Counted from the first letter of the stretch, positions 1 to 8,321 are shown. The stretch is DNA of 64,000 nucleotides from Sellimonas caecigallum (GCF_019754295.1 NZ_VIRV01000011.1:1-64000); one strand, 5' to 3'. Notes: generated by a model from the sequence alone, not told the origin. A program made the numbers and translations.

Positions 1-160
1 TATTTTTGTCAAGAACTTTTTTCAAGTTTTTTGACTTTTTTCGAAGCATCTTCCCGTTCTCTCTGAACCAGAGGGATGGGAACCTTCCCGGGAAGCCCGG
101 TACTTAGCGGTTTGTCCCGCGGTGTTTATCAGCGGAACGTGTTATATTTTATCATCCCTC
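1..160 (-). promoter_or_regulatory. Left-edge leftward promoter region (-35 only)
   Basis: Read leftward, this stretch has runs of A broken by short spacers (about 13-45) and then TTGACA at 12-7; the matching -10 would lie beyond the window. An A-rich block just upstream of a consensus -35 is typical of UP-element promoters such as those of rRNA or tRNA operons, so a stable-RNA operon may start to the left. Further right are short palindromes, including CTTCCCGGGAAG at 84-95. No gene is seen before 398. Confidence 0.4.
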
Positions 161-252
161 CTTATAAATGTCAACACCTTTTTTCTACTTTTTTTGATTT
201 TTTTCGGGGAAGGTATTTTCTTTTAGGTTTTCTTTTGTTTCCTGGATGGAAT

Positions 253-281
253 TTGATTTTTTTCAAAAAACTTGTTATAAT
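253..281 (+). promoter_or_regulatory. Promoter of the DUF2798 gene
   Basis: TTGATT (253-258) and TATAAT (276-281) are separated by 17 nt. They lie about 115 nt before the downstream start codon, leaving a long 5' leader. Confidence 0.6.
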
Positions 282-333
282 CTTACTGATAAAAATAAAG
301 GCCTTAATCAGCCAAATAGAAATAAGTCTTTCC

Positions 334-375
334 AGGCGTAGTCTATTGTGCATTCAATGGATTAACGCCTTTTTA
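334..375 (+). promoter_or_regulatory. Terminator-like hairpin in the 5' leader
   Basis: AGGCGT (334-339) can pair with ACGCCT (365-370), and a short T-run follows (371-375). It sits between the promoter and the ribosome binding site of the next gene, so it could act as an attenuator. The stem is short with a 25-nt loop, so the case is weak. Confidence 0.3.
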
Positions 376-397
376 TATGAAAGAAGGAGGACTATTT

Positions 398-892
398 ATG
401 CCAAAAACAAAATTTCAGGAGCTGATTTACGGATTACTTATGACATTTTTTATGGTTCTTGCCATGGAACTTTACAATGCAGGTCTTATCAATCACGGAC
501 TGACGAACGCCATCACACTGCATTCGCTTCCGGATATTTTTATCATTTTCCCAATCTGTTTTGTCATGGGGTTCTTTTTTGTGGATCGATTTGCGCCAAA
601 GCTCGCATCTCGGATGGTTACGCCTGGGGAGGATAAACCTATTTTCGTCATACTGGCCCGTTCCTGTGTAACCATTGCATTCATGTGTCCCATCATGAGT
701 TTTTGGGCCACATTGATTTTCAAAAAGCCCGGGATTGAATTTCTGCCTGTGTGGCTTCAGACTGTTGTCTGCAATTTCCCTATGGCCTTTTTCTGGCAAA
801 TCTTTTTTTGCGGACCACTCGTCCGTTTTTTGTTCCGCATCATTTTTGAACAACGTACCTCTTCTCAACCTAATTCTCAGCGTCCAGACTAA
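398..892 (+). CDS. DUF2798 family membrane protein
   Basis: A 164-residue, very hydrophobic protein with about four membrane segments arranged as two similar halves (residues ~5-65 and ~80-150), as in DUF2798 proteins that carry the domain twice. Function is unknown for the family; the location is the cytoplasmic membrane. I start at ATG 398 because a GAAGGAGG ribosome binding site lies about 8 nt upstream; an in-frame ATG at 377 would place that site inside the gene. It is monocistronic, with its own promoter, a possible leader hairpin and a terminator directly after the stop. Confidence 0.75.
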   Translation: MPKTKFQELIYGLLMTFFMVLAMELYNAGLINHGLTNAITLHSLPDIFIIFPICFVMGFFFVDRFAPKLASRMVTPGEDKPIFVILARSCVTIAFMCPIMSFWATLIFKKPGIEFLPVWLQTVVCNFPMAFFWQIFFCGPLVRFLFRIIFEQRTSSQPNSQRPD

Positions 893-898
893 AAAAAT

Positions 899-931
899 AA
901 CACGGGCCGCCTTTTTCACGGTCCGTGTTGT
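899..931. terminator. Bidirectional terminator
   Basis: An 11-bp stem, AACACGGgCCG with CGGtCCGTGTT, lies between two convergent genes. Read leftward it is followed by ATTTTTTTAG, so it serves the telA operon well; the rightward T-run is weaker. Confidence 0.75.
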
Positions 932-992
932 TTGTGTGTCATCTATACTTGTACCTGTACTTCTGTACAGAAATGTGCTGAAAAATTGATGC

Positions 993-2126
993 CTATCTCT
1001 GAATACGAAGAAGTTTCTCTTTCAGCTCTGTTTCCAGCCTGCGCATTTCCGCCTCTGCTTCCTGCCGTTTTTGTCTTCCTTCCTGCTGAATCTGCATTAC
1101 TTCATCCAGCGTTGAAATGAGAGATTCGTTTGTCGCCTTCAATGTTTCCATATCCACGATTCCCCTCTCAGACTCCCTGGCTGTATCCAGAGTAGCCATT
1201 TTCAGCGTCTGTGCATTTTTCCTCAAAAGTTCATTTGTCATATCCGTAACTTCCCGTTGTGCTGCGGCAGCCTGAGTAGAATGGGCCACTCCCAGTGCCA
1301 GCACCATCTGACTTTTCCAAAGTGGAATCGTATTGACAATGGTAGACTGGATCTTTTCTGCCATAACTGTATCATTATTCTGGATCATGCGTATCTGCGG
1401 TGCCGTCTGAATAGAAACCATCCGTGTCAGTTCCAGATCATGAAGTTTCTTTTCGAATCTCTGACACATGGATTCCAGATCTTTTGCAGCCTGCGCATCT
1501 TCTGCAAGTCCGCTTTTCTGGGCTTTCGCTATCAATTCTCTTAGCTGGCTATCTTCCACTTCTTTGAGTTTCTTTTTTCCTGCCAGGATATACATAGAAA
1601 GCTCTTTAAAGTACGTCAGATTCAATTCATACATTTTATCGAGAATTGCAATATCTTTTAAAAGCTGTACCTGGTGTCCTTCCAGCGCCTTTATGATCTG
1701 ATTGATATTCGCCTCAGCTTTTGTGTATTTTGTTTTGAGGTTCTGTATCTTATTAGCCTGTTTTTTGAAAATCCCCAGGAATCCTCTCTCTTCTTCTTCA
1801 TCAAAGTTCTTCAATTCCTGCACAACACCGCTCAAGAGTTCTCCAACCTCGCCTAGATCTTTCGTCCTTACATTTTCCAGTGCGCTCTCCGAGAAATCCG
1901 CCATTTTCTTTTGTGTTCCCGCTCCATACTGGAGGATCATGGAGGAGTTGCTCAGATCGATCTGGTTTGCAAACTGCTCTGCCATCTGCCATTCCTCCGG
2001 TGTCAGAACATTTTCATCCATAGCTGGTTCTTCTTTCTTCTCCGGTTCCGGAGCCGCAGCCTGTCCTCCGAATGGGTCAAGTGTCAACGTTGGTCCGCTC
2101 TGAAAATCTTTTAATCCCTCGTTCAT
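993..2126 (-). CDS. telA: TelA family toxic anion resistance protein
   Basis: 377 residues, the usual TelA length. After a Pro/Glu-rich N-terminal tail (about 35 residues) the rest is predicted helical and rich in Lys/Glu heptads, with the family's GIFKKQANKI-type segment near residue 125. TelA proteins were named for tellurite resistance but are also linked to resistance to cell-envelope antimicrobials; the biochemical role is unsettled. Its ATG overlaps the stop of the upstream xpaC-like gene (ATGA), so the two are translationally coupled, matching the widespread xpaC-telA pairing in Firmicutes. Confidence 0.9.
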   Translation of the reverse strand: MNEGLKDFQSGPTLTLDPFGGQAAAPEPEKKEEPAMDENVLTPEEWQMAEQFANQIDLSNSSMILQYGAGTQKKMADFSESALENVRTKDLGEVGELLSGVVQELKNFDEEEERGFLGIFKKQANKIQNLKTKYTKAEANINQIIKALEGHQVQLLKDIAILDKMYELNLTYFKELSMYILAGKKKLKEVEDSQLRELIAKAQKSGLAEDAQAAKDLESMCQRFEKKLHDLELTRMVSIQTAPQIRMIQNNDTVMAEKIQSTIVNTIPLWKSQMVLALGVAHSTQAAAAQREVTDMTNELLRKNAQTLKMATLDTARESERGIVDMETLKATNESLISTLDEVMQIQQEGRQKRQEAEAEMRRLETELKEKLLRIQR

Positions 2127-3385
2127 CTTTTTCCTCCTGTCTCAAAGTCTTTTCCTGTAAGTCCTTCCTGTGCAAGCATTGTTTTGAGCACAGAAATATC
2201 AGAAGATACATCCCAGGCTGTCTCCTGGAACAGATCATCTAAAAGCTTCTCAAACGCAATATTCAGCGTGTCCAGTGTGTCTTCTATTTCCTTTTTGGAA
2301 GAAAGAATGTTTTCTCCCTGCACCGGCTGTGCGTCCAGCTTCTCGTACGCTTCCAGAAGCTTGACTGCCGTAGGAAGATAGTATTCCATCAGTTTCCGGA
2401 TATCTTCCACTGAATCCGGATCCTGTTCTACCCGTTCGAAAATCCTTTTTGTCAGCAGCTCCATACGATACATTTTTTCCGATACCGCCTCTCCTGGAAT
2501 TGCGTCGTTGCACTCGCGAATCTTTCTTATATATTCATTCCCCGCCTGGATAACGGCCTGAATCTGTGGATCCATGTTCGCCTGCTTTTCTTTGCTGTAC
2601 TGTTCTTTTTTCCGGGCATCTGCCTGACTCCTCAACGCATCTTCTTCCTGCATTCTTTTTTGTACTTCTCTTTGTTCCATCAGATCCCGATATTCTTCGT
2701 ATGCTGCATCACTGATCATCAAACACGCATCCTGATCATCCAGATGTCCTTGCCGAAACCATCCTTTTTCGATCATCCATCGAATATCTTTATAAACCTG
2801 TTTTTCTTTCCTCCGCACCCGAAGCGCAATCTCATCGATATTGCAGTATTCTTTTCCCTTCAATTCTTTTACATACCGCTCAAATCTCTTAATTCTTCCA
2901 AGCTTTCTTGTCCCGGATGCCGCCATCCCGCCAAATATGCATGCCATGATGCCTAAAGTTGTCATGCCAACAGCCATCTCCGCAGCGTTTCCAAGCACAA
3001 GTACCGTCACTGCGCCAAGCACGACTCCAAAAAGGAACAAAGATCCAAACCCATACCCAAGGATAGCAAGCGCCATTGCTCCCGCCTTCTTTCCGCTCAT
3101 CTTTGCGTACAGATCGGGTGCCCTCAATTTCGAAACGTCGACTCCTCGGAATGTCTGCGCCGCGCCTTTTGATGCCTGCGTATACTTGTCCTGTCCAGAA
3201 CTGTATCCTCCATTTCTATTTCGTTCTCCTGCATGTCTTATTCCATCTCGGAACTCTCCAGCCGCATTGTTGATCGTGTCATTGATGGTCTGATTCAGTC
3301 TGCGGAAATCCTGAGAATCTACCGCACGTTGAACCGTCCTTCGGATATCTTCCCCAAATGTTTCCCAATCCCAGTAACTCCTCAT
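2123..3385 (-). CDS. xpaC: XpaC-like (5-bromo-4-chloroindolyl phosphate hydrolysis family) membrane protein
   Basis: 420 residues. Residues 1-100 are polar, two hydrophobic segments (about 103-133 and 138-157) follow, then a basic region resembling a small winged-helix fold (about 165-235, with KQVYKDIRWMIEKGWF) and a long helical tail. The family was named from a Bacillus X-phosphate phenotype; its actual function is unknown. The start is supported by AAGGAAGG 8 nt upstream and by a well-formed promoter. It is first in a two-gene operon with telA. The call rests on overall architecture and this pairing. Confidence 0.82.
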   Translation of the reverse strand: MRSYWDWETFGEDIRRTVQRAVDSQDFRRLNQTINDTINNAAGEFRDGIRHAGERNRNGGYSSGQDKYTQASKGAAQTFRGVDVSKLRAPDLYAKMSGKKAGAMALAILGYGFGSLFLFGVVLGAVTVLVLGNAAEMAVGMTTLGIMACIFGGMAASGTRKLGRIKRFERYVKELKGKEYCNIDEIALRVRRKEKQVYKDIRWMIEKGWFRQGHLDDQDACLMISDAAYEEYRDLMEQREVQKRMQEEDALRSQADARKKEQYSKEKQANMDPQIQAVIQAGNEYIRKIRECNDAIPGEAVSEKMYRMELLTKRIFERVEQDPDSVEDIRKLMEYYLPTAVKLLEAYEKLDAQPVQGENILSSKKEIEDTLDTLNIAFEKLLDDLFQETAWDVSSDISVLKTMLAQEGLTGKDFETGGKR

Positions 3386-3434
3386 ATGTTCGTCCTTCCT
3401 TATGACCTGATTCTTTCATAATATGTATGCACTT

Positions 3435-3463
3435 ATTATACGTCATCTTATTTGTGACTGCAA
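3435..3463 (-). promoter_or_regulatory. Promoter of xpaC-telA
   Basis: On the minus strand TTGCAG (3463-3458), a 17-nt spacer and TATAAT (3440-3435), about 50 nt before the xpaC start. It lies just after the terminator of the preceding RNA unit. Confidence 0.7.
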
Positions 3464-3471
3464 GATTGCGC

Positions 3472-3747
3472 AAAAAAAAGAACCACAGTAAAGACGGATA
3501 CCAACTTACTTGCATTGATATCCGCCTTTACTTTGATTCTTCAATCATTCTTTTTTTACCTCTTTCTTTTGGATTTGGTAAATTTTGTTTACGTTTTCGG
3601 TGGTCCGTACCTTCCTTTCATAAACTTTGCTTCCCGATACTCAGCGCTTGTATTTTTCTCGGGATCTTTTCAACACTTGTGTTGAAATAATAACGACTGA
3701 ATGTTTATGGATCGCGTCCATCTTACAATTCCCGTCTGTTATTTTAT
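3472..3747 (-). ncRNA. Candidate structured small RNA (about 275 nt)
   Basis: This gene-free stretch is bounded by its own consensus promoter on the right and a strong hairpin plus T8 terminator on the left. In the transcript three further hairpins are visible: ATGGAcgcgaTCCAT (around 3721-3707), TCAACACaaGTGTTGA (3686-3671), and TCCCGA pairing with TCGGGA across a 21-nt loop (around 3664-3632). A 26-codon ORF (ATG at 3722) and a 10-codon ORF (ATG at 3621) exist but lack convincing ribosome binding sites and coincide with the stems. I do not recognise it as 6S, SRP, RNase P or tmRNA. Confidence 0.5.
3473..3533 (-). terminator. Terminator of the candidate small RNA
   Basis: Read leftward, AGTAAAGGCGGATATCAA pairs with TTGGTATCCGTCTTTACT (18 bp with few mismatches), followed by GTGGTTC and eight Ts. 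Confidence 0.8.
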
Positions 3748-3753
3748 GTCTTT

Positions 3754-3782
3754 ATAATAGCACGTCTTTTTCTATTTGTCAA
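3754..3782 (-). promoter_or_regulatory. Promoter of the candidate small RNA
   Basis: TTGACA (3782-3777), 17-nt spacer, TATTAT (3759-3754) on the minus strand. It lies downstream of the rRNA methylase stop, so it starts a separate transcript. Confidence 0.7.
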
Positions 3783-3862
3783 TATTTTGTTTGATTTTAT
3801 TTTTGTTTTTTTATTATTTTTATTTACATTATTTATTTTCTGATTTTTCCAGCCACCTTTGA

Positions 3863-4711
3863 TCATGAACCGGAAAAATCAGAGATCCTGCCAAGCTCCC
3901 AGAATGTTACCGCACTTGCAGCTGCCACATTCAGCGAGTCAACTCCATGACTCATAGGAATTTTGATTGTATAATCAGATGCCGAGATCGTCTCATCCAT
4001 AAGCCCATCCCCCTCCGTTCCGAGAATGACGGCCAGTTTCTCCTCCTTATGTACACGTGCGTCGTCAATATCTACTGATTCATCGTGAAGCGCCATAGAC
4101 GCGGTACGAAAACCAAGAGATTGCAGATATTCCATACCTTTCTTTGGCCATCTGCCCGTCTCTTCTTCCTGCAGAATCGTCCAGGGAATCTGAAACACCG
4201 TGCCCATACTGACGCGGATGGCCCTGCGGTACAGAGGATTACTGCACCCAGGCGTGAGAAGGACTGCATCCATATTCAAAGCCGCCGCCGAACGGATAAT
4301 GGCACCCACATTCGTGGGATTCATCACATTCTCCAGGACCGCAATGCGTCTTGCTCCTTTACATACTTCCTGTACCTTTGGCAACTTCTTCCGGCGCATG
4401 GCGCAAAGCACACCGCGGGTAAGTTTATACCCGGTAAGCTGTGTCAAAACATCAAAGGATGCTGTGTATACCGGTGTGTCCGGGCACTTTTCGATGATTT
4501 CTTTCGCTTCCCCTTCAATATGTCTGTCCTCCACCAGGATAGACACCGGTTCATACCCTGCTTCCAGTGCCCGAAGTACTACTTTGGGACTTTCTGCGAT
4601 AAACATCCCGTCCTGAGGTCTGTCTTTATTCAAAAGCTGAGCTTCCGTCATCCTGGCGTAGATATCCAGCCCTTTGGCATCAAAATCCGTGATTTCTATA
4701 ATATTACTCAT
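3863..4711 (-). CDS. TrmH/RlmB family (SPOUT) RNA 2'-O-methyltransferase
   Basis: About 282 residues from the chosen start. The C-terminal half has the SPOUT motifs: motif 1 NPTNVGAIIRSA, motif 2 VILGTEGDGL and motif 3 MSHGVDSLNVAAASAV, which form the knotted S-adenosylmethionine site; the N-terminal part is the L30e-like substrate-binding domain. It probably 2'-O-methylates a guanosine in 23S rRNA or a tRNA; the exact target cannot be read. ATG 4711 is preferred (GGAG 12 nt upstream); ATG 4735 is an alternative. The small gene just upstream ends 5 nt inside this start, suggesting coupling. Confidence 0.85.
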   Translation of the reverse strand: MSNIIEITDFDAKGLDIYARMTEAQLLNKDRPQDGMFIAESPKVVLRALEAGYEPVSILVEDRHIEGEAKEIIEKCPDTPVYTASFDVLTQLTGYKLTRGVLCAMRRKKLPKVQEVCKGARRIAVLENVMNPTNVGAIIRSAAALNMDAVLLTPGCSNPLYRRAIRVSMGTVFQIPWTILQEEETGRWPKKGMEYLQSLGFRTASMALHDESVDIDDARVHKEEKLAVILGTEGDGLMDETISASDYTIKIPMSHGVDSLNVAAASAVTFWELGRISDFSGS

Positions 4712-4952
4712 GTTCTGTATCTTCTCCTTCATCCTCGGCTTTCGCATTTCCATTTATGATCATCCGACTGTATGTGTCTATAATCTTCCATATTTCCTCC
4801 GGATTTTCCGCTGTCTCATATACAGTTTGTCCATCCAGCATTCCGAAAAAAGTCCGGAAAGTATACGGAAAAATCGAAGGATGCAGAGTAAACACCCGCA
4901 TCCCGGAAATAGATACTGTCAAACCATCGCTCCTGATTCCTGCATATTGCAT
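4704..4952 (-). CDS. Small hypothetical protein upstream of the RNA methylase
   Basis: 82 codons whose stop overlaps the start of the methylase. The product ends in an acidic tail (AEDEGEDTEHE) after a segment that looks like normal coding sequence. I do not recognise a family. There is no clear ribosome binding site at the ATG, and an in-frame stop lies ten codons upstream. A second ORF in another frame (5007-4816) covers part of it, so a frameshifted or mis-started gene is possible. Confidence 0.45.
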   Translation of the reverse strand: MQYAGIRSDGLTVSISGMRVFTLHPSIFPYTFRTFFGMLDGQTVYETAENPEEIWKIIDTYSRMIINGNAKAEDEGEDTEHE

Positions 4953-5038
4953 TTTCTGCTGCCAGACTGTTTCTGTTGCTCATTGCAAGCACCGGTTTTC
5001 TTAACATCTTTTCATCTTTTCTCGCGCACCGAAGGAAC

Positions 5039-6025
5039 TTATAGAAGAGTTTTTGTCTGAAAATCCTCTGCCGCCTTCAGCCCGTATGCCGGTTTCGCCA
5101 TAAGCGCCGCGCGCTTTACCGCCCGTTCCATCACTTCCTGTGCAAGCACATGAAATGCATCCGGTGCCACTTCCACTTCCCCGGACGCCATAACGAAGAT
5201 CGTATCTCCGTCTGCCGTCGAATGGGCCGGCCGAATCGTCCTCGCGAATCCGTTGTGGACGATGGACGCCGCTTTATTGCACTGGCATTTATCCAGTTTA
5301 CCATTGGTAACAATACACCCTATGGTGGTATTCCCTTTCCACAGATCTCTTGGATGCTCCATCTCCTCATACATACATTTTTTCGTATCGGCGAATCCTG
5401 TCTGTTCTTTATTTAGAAGCCCTGCAAGGATCTTTCCAGTGTCCGGATCAATCACATCCCCAAGTGCATTGACTGCAACGACAGCTCCGCACTTCACATT
5501 TCCGATCTGTGCTGCACTGATGCCAATCCCACACTTCATCATGCCTTCCATATTGTGGAATTTTCCCACTGTCGCTCCAGTCCCGGCTCCCACATTTCCC
5601 TCTCCAGGCTCCTTTGAGAAAAAGGCATCCTGGCAGGCTGCATATCCCATCGCTTTGTCCGGTCTCCTGTCAAAGCTTACCAGTTCCAGATCAAAAAGAG
5701 ATGCTCCGCACACGATGGGAACTCTCCCGATCCCTACATCAAATCCCACACCTTTTTCTTCCAGAAACTGCATCGCCCCGTCTCCTGCCTCCAATCCAAA
5801 TGCGCTTCCACCCGACAGCATAACACAATGGATCTGCTGTACTGTGTTGACTGGTTTCAGAAGCTCTGTTTCTCTGGATGCCGGACTGCCTCCTCTTACA
5901 TCCACACCAGCCCATGCACCCTTTTCGCAAATAATAGCTGTACAGCCCGTGGCGTGCGCTTCATCCTGTGCATGCCCGATACGAAACGCCTCGATTTCTG
6001 ATATATGAATCTCTTTCAGGCTCAT
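5039..6025 (-). CDS. P1 family peptidase (L-aminopeptidase/D-esterase, DmpA-like)
   Basis: About 328 residues, normal for the bacterial P1/S58 family. It has the conserved GVDVRGGSPASRETELL and LSGGSAFGLEAGDG stretches, the NVGAGTGATVGK glycine-rich strand, and NTTIG, where family members cleave themselves before a Thr or Ser to create an N-terminal nucleophile. These enzymes release N-terminal residues from small peptides or hydrolyse amide and ester derivatives; substrate is not predictable. The second of two adjacent ATGs (6025) is chosen because AAGGAGG lies 5 nt before it. The role is likely cytoplasmic peptide turnover. Confidence 0.88.
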   Translation of the reverse strand: MSLKEIHISEIEAFRIGHAQDEAHATGCTAIICEKGAWAGVDVRGGSPASRETELLKPVNTVQQIHCVMLSGGSAFGLEAGDGAMQFLEEKGVGFDVGIGRVPIVCGASLFDLELVSFDRRPDKAMGYAACQDAFFSKEPGEGNVGAGTGATVGKFHNMEGMMKCGIGISAAQIGNVKCGAVVAVNALGDVIDPDTGKILAGLLNKEQTGFADTKKCMYEEMEHPRDLWKGNTTIGCIVTNGKLDKCQCNKAASIVHNGFARTIRPAHSTADGDTIFVMASGEVEVAPDAFHVLAQEVMERAVKRAALMAKPAYGLKAAEDFQTKTLL

Positions 6026-6112
6026 CATAACCTCCTTTTGTCTTGTCCGCCGGAATCATTTTCTTTAGTATATCATATGCCCTCCACAAATGGCAGTAAA
6101 ATCTTTGTGTTC

Positions 6113-6142
6113 TTGAATCCCTTCAAGAGCCTATGCTATAAT
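6113..6142 (+). promoter_or_regulatory. Promoter of the TetR-type gene
   Basis: TTGAAT (6113-6118), 18-nt spacer, TATAAT (6137-6142). The inverted repeat CTTGAATcccTTCAAG overlaps the -35 and could be an operator. Confidence 0.6.
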
Positions 6143-6200
6143 TTTTCTGTTACACTATTGTAAAATCATATGTTTTCATAATACAAGGAGCAGCATACAT

Positions 6201-6753
6201 ATGACACAAAAAACCATCTCTCATGAACTTGCAAAAGAATGTATTTTTACTGCGCTTATGCTTCTGACGGAGAAGCAGGATTACGAAAAGATCACAATCA
6301 CGGATATCGCCCGCCGGGCAGGAGTCTCCCGGATGACATACTATCGGGTATACCAGGATAAAGACGACATTATCAAAACTCATCTGATCGAAGCTTTCGA
6401 TCAGATGGTTATGGAGATAAATGCACAGAATAATTACACAGAAAATGATTTTTTTCCGCTGTTTTTTCGAGACTGTAAAAAAGAACGAAATTTTATTCCA
6501 CAACGCTCTGAAGGCAAACATGCTGGAGTTTGTATGGCGAAAGGTTAAGGAGCATACTATCGCGTTGTTTCGCACCTTTTTCCGGACAAACGAGAACTCT
6601 TTTTTGTCAAATTACAGACTTTGCTTTTTTGCAGGGGGATTTCTCCACATTGCCCGGGAATGGCTGGAAACCGGCATGCAGGAAGACGTGGGAACGATGG
6701 TCCGCCTGTCCTGCAATATCACAGAAAAAATACGCCAGGTTCGGAATACGTGA
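6201..6753 (+). pseudogene. TetR/AcrR family regulator, frameshifted
   Basis: The first frame (6201-6548) encodes a typical TetR N-terminus with the helix-turn-helix ITDIARRAGVSRMTYYRVYQDKDDI at residues ~33-57, then runs into junk. The rest of the protein (ETVKKNEILFHNAL... to IRQVRNT) continues one frame over until 6753, giving a normal total of about 184 residues. The frames meet at a TTTTTT tract (6462-6467); five Ts would restore the reading frame. This is a single-base slip in a homopolymer: a true lesion, phase variation or a sequencing error. The gene would have controlled the neighbouring MATE gene, which is also damaged. Confidence 0.8.
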
Positions 6754-6800
6754 TTTTTGTTACAAATCGCCCCGATCTGTAACCTAGCGCGTCCAAAAGA

Positions 6801-6838
6801 TTGACTTTTCACTTTTTGAACTATATAGTACTAGTGCA
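6801..6838 (+). promoter_or_regulatory. Promoter and palindromes before the MATE remnant
   Basis: TTGACT (6801-6806), 17-nt spacer, TATAGT (6824-6829). Overlapping palindromes CTATATAG and TAGTACTA cover the -10 and +1, the kind of place a TetR repressor would bind. Confidence 0.55.
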
Positions 6839-6899
6839 ATAAAGATCTTTTCCTTATTTTATTTAATTGATCTTCAAAAAACATAAGGAGTGAACAGTC

Positions 6900-7427
6900 A
6901 TGAAATTAAAAATGTCAAATGAAGTAAATCTGGGCGAAGAGCCTGTCAGACATCTTCTTTTTGTATTGGCAGTTCCTGCCATTACTTCACAGCTTGTCAA
7001 TGCTCTGTACAACATGGTAGACCGGATGTATATCGGCCACATTCCGGAAATCGGAGCCTCAGCCTTAACCGGCGTCGGCGTCTGCTTTCCTCTCATTATG
7101 ATCATCTCTGCTTTCGCATATCTGCTCGGCATGGGCGGAGCGCCAAGAGCCAGTATTCTCATGGGGCTGCAGATTTCGTGTCAGCAAACGTTCATCGCGT
7201 TTGGCAATTCAAGAATTTCTGCCTTTTTGGCCATATTCAGAAAAGTGCTTGTTCTGATTCCATTGATCTACCTGCTTCCTGCTCTTTTAAAAGACAATGT
7301 GCAGGCTGTATTTCTGACTGAACCAATCGCAGACTTCATCGCCGTGATGACGACTGCCATCCTCTTTGCCGTCAATTTCAAAAAACTTATGTGGCAGATG
7401 CGCAGTCAAAATAGCAATGCGGCATAA
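6900..7427 (+). pseudogene. MATE efflux transporter with a large internal deletion
   Basis: 175 residues against about 450 for an intact MATE protein. Residues 1-92 are a normal MATE N-terminus (RHLLFVLAVPAITSQLVNAL, YNMVDRMYIG, GMGGAPRASILMG). From LQISCQQTFIAFGN onward the sequence is the family's C-terminal end. The missing middle is about 280 residues and the join (around 7165-7175, ATGGGGCTGCAG) is in frame. Most of the 12-helix bundle is gone, so transport is unlikely. It has a good promoter and ribosome binding site (AAGGAGTG), so a short protein may still be made. Confidence 0.85.
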
Positions 7428-7472
7428 TACCAGACTGTAAAGTAAAGGTAGATTCATAATCCGTTCTAATCC

Positions 7473-8246
7473 TTACATCTCATGTACGATGTCCAGACAA
7501 ATATATAGTGCTTTTTCAAACGAATCTTCTCCCCAGTTTCTTTCGTCATAGGCGTCTATATTTGCCAATGTATCTGCAGTAAATAATATTTGTCCAAATT
7601 TAATATCACGAAATTCTGCGCAGGCTGCCAAAGAAGCACATTCCATTTCCACAACCATACATCCCTCTTCCTTTCGGTACATGACCTTTTCTCTGGTCTC
7701 TCTATAGAAACCATCCGTCGTCCATGTCATACATTCCAAATAAGGAATATTGCATTTCTGAAATACTTTTTCTATCGCATATAAAGCATCCGAGCATATA
7801 TTTACATATCTGGAAGGCGGAAGATAGTGATAAGAAGTTCCTTCATCTCGCAATGCTTTTGTTGGAACTAGGAATGTATTCTCCGGCAGTTCGGCCAGTG
7901 CCCCACAAGTTCCTGATGATATCACTTTTGTCACACCATATCCTATCAGCCAATCCAATATTTGTGTTGATGCGGCCGAACCTACAGGCGCTTGACACAA
8001 GCAAATGTCTTCTCCTTCATAATCAACTATGTATACAGGATACACTTTCGTCGCGGATATAAATTCTGCTATTTTTTCCGCTTTATTTTTATTGGATTCT
8101 GCGTATGTCTCTATAACATCTCCCAAAAAGGCAAACACTGCTTTCGAAGGGAGTTTGATATCCAAATTGTCGTGTGTCGGCATGATCACAGCATGTTGAC
8201 TGTCATCATATTCCAGAATTGGAATATCGTGTTTTATCAATGCCAT
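7473..8246 (-). CDS. Nucleoside phosphorylase family protein
   Basis: 257 residues with the phosphorylase fold signatures: the glycine-rich VGSAASTQILDWL followed by VISSGTCGAL, the purine/uridine-site segment VVEMECASLAACAEF and FTADTLAN near the C-terminus. Members cleave the N-glycosidic bond of nucleosides with phosphate, releasing base and ribose-1-phosphate, in nucleoside salvage. It resembles the uridine phosphorylase/PNP-I superfamily more than MTA/SAH nucleosidase, but the base preference cannot be assigned. GGAGGTGCC precedes the ATG by about 5 nt. It stands alone, transcribed toward the dead MATE locus. Confidence 0.82.
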   Translation of the reverse strand: MALIKHDIPILEYDDSQHAVIMPTHDNLDIKLPSKAVFAFLGDVIETYAESNKNKAEKIAEFISATKVYPVYIVDYEGEDICLCQAPVGSAASTQILDWLIGYGVTKVISSGTCGALAELPENTFLVPTKALRDEGTSYHYLPPSRYVNICSDALYAIEKVFQKCNIPYLECMTWTTDGFYRETREKVMYRKEEGCMVVEMECASLAACAEFRDIKFGQILFTADTLANIDAYDERNWGEDSFEKALYICLDIVHEM

Positions 8247-8321
8247 ATGGCACCTCCTTCGTTTGCTGCATTTTTTCTTATCGCTGTCTTTATTTTACTA
8301 TTTCGACTAGTTTGCTACAAC

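Noticed and set aside
3600-3660. A possible cyclic-di-GMP (GEMM) riboswitch because of GCAAAG-like text in the small RNA region
   Set aside because: The conserved GEMM core and tetraloop-receptor order is not present, and no open frame of normal size follows before the terminator.
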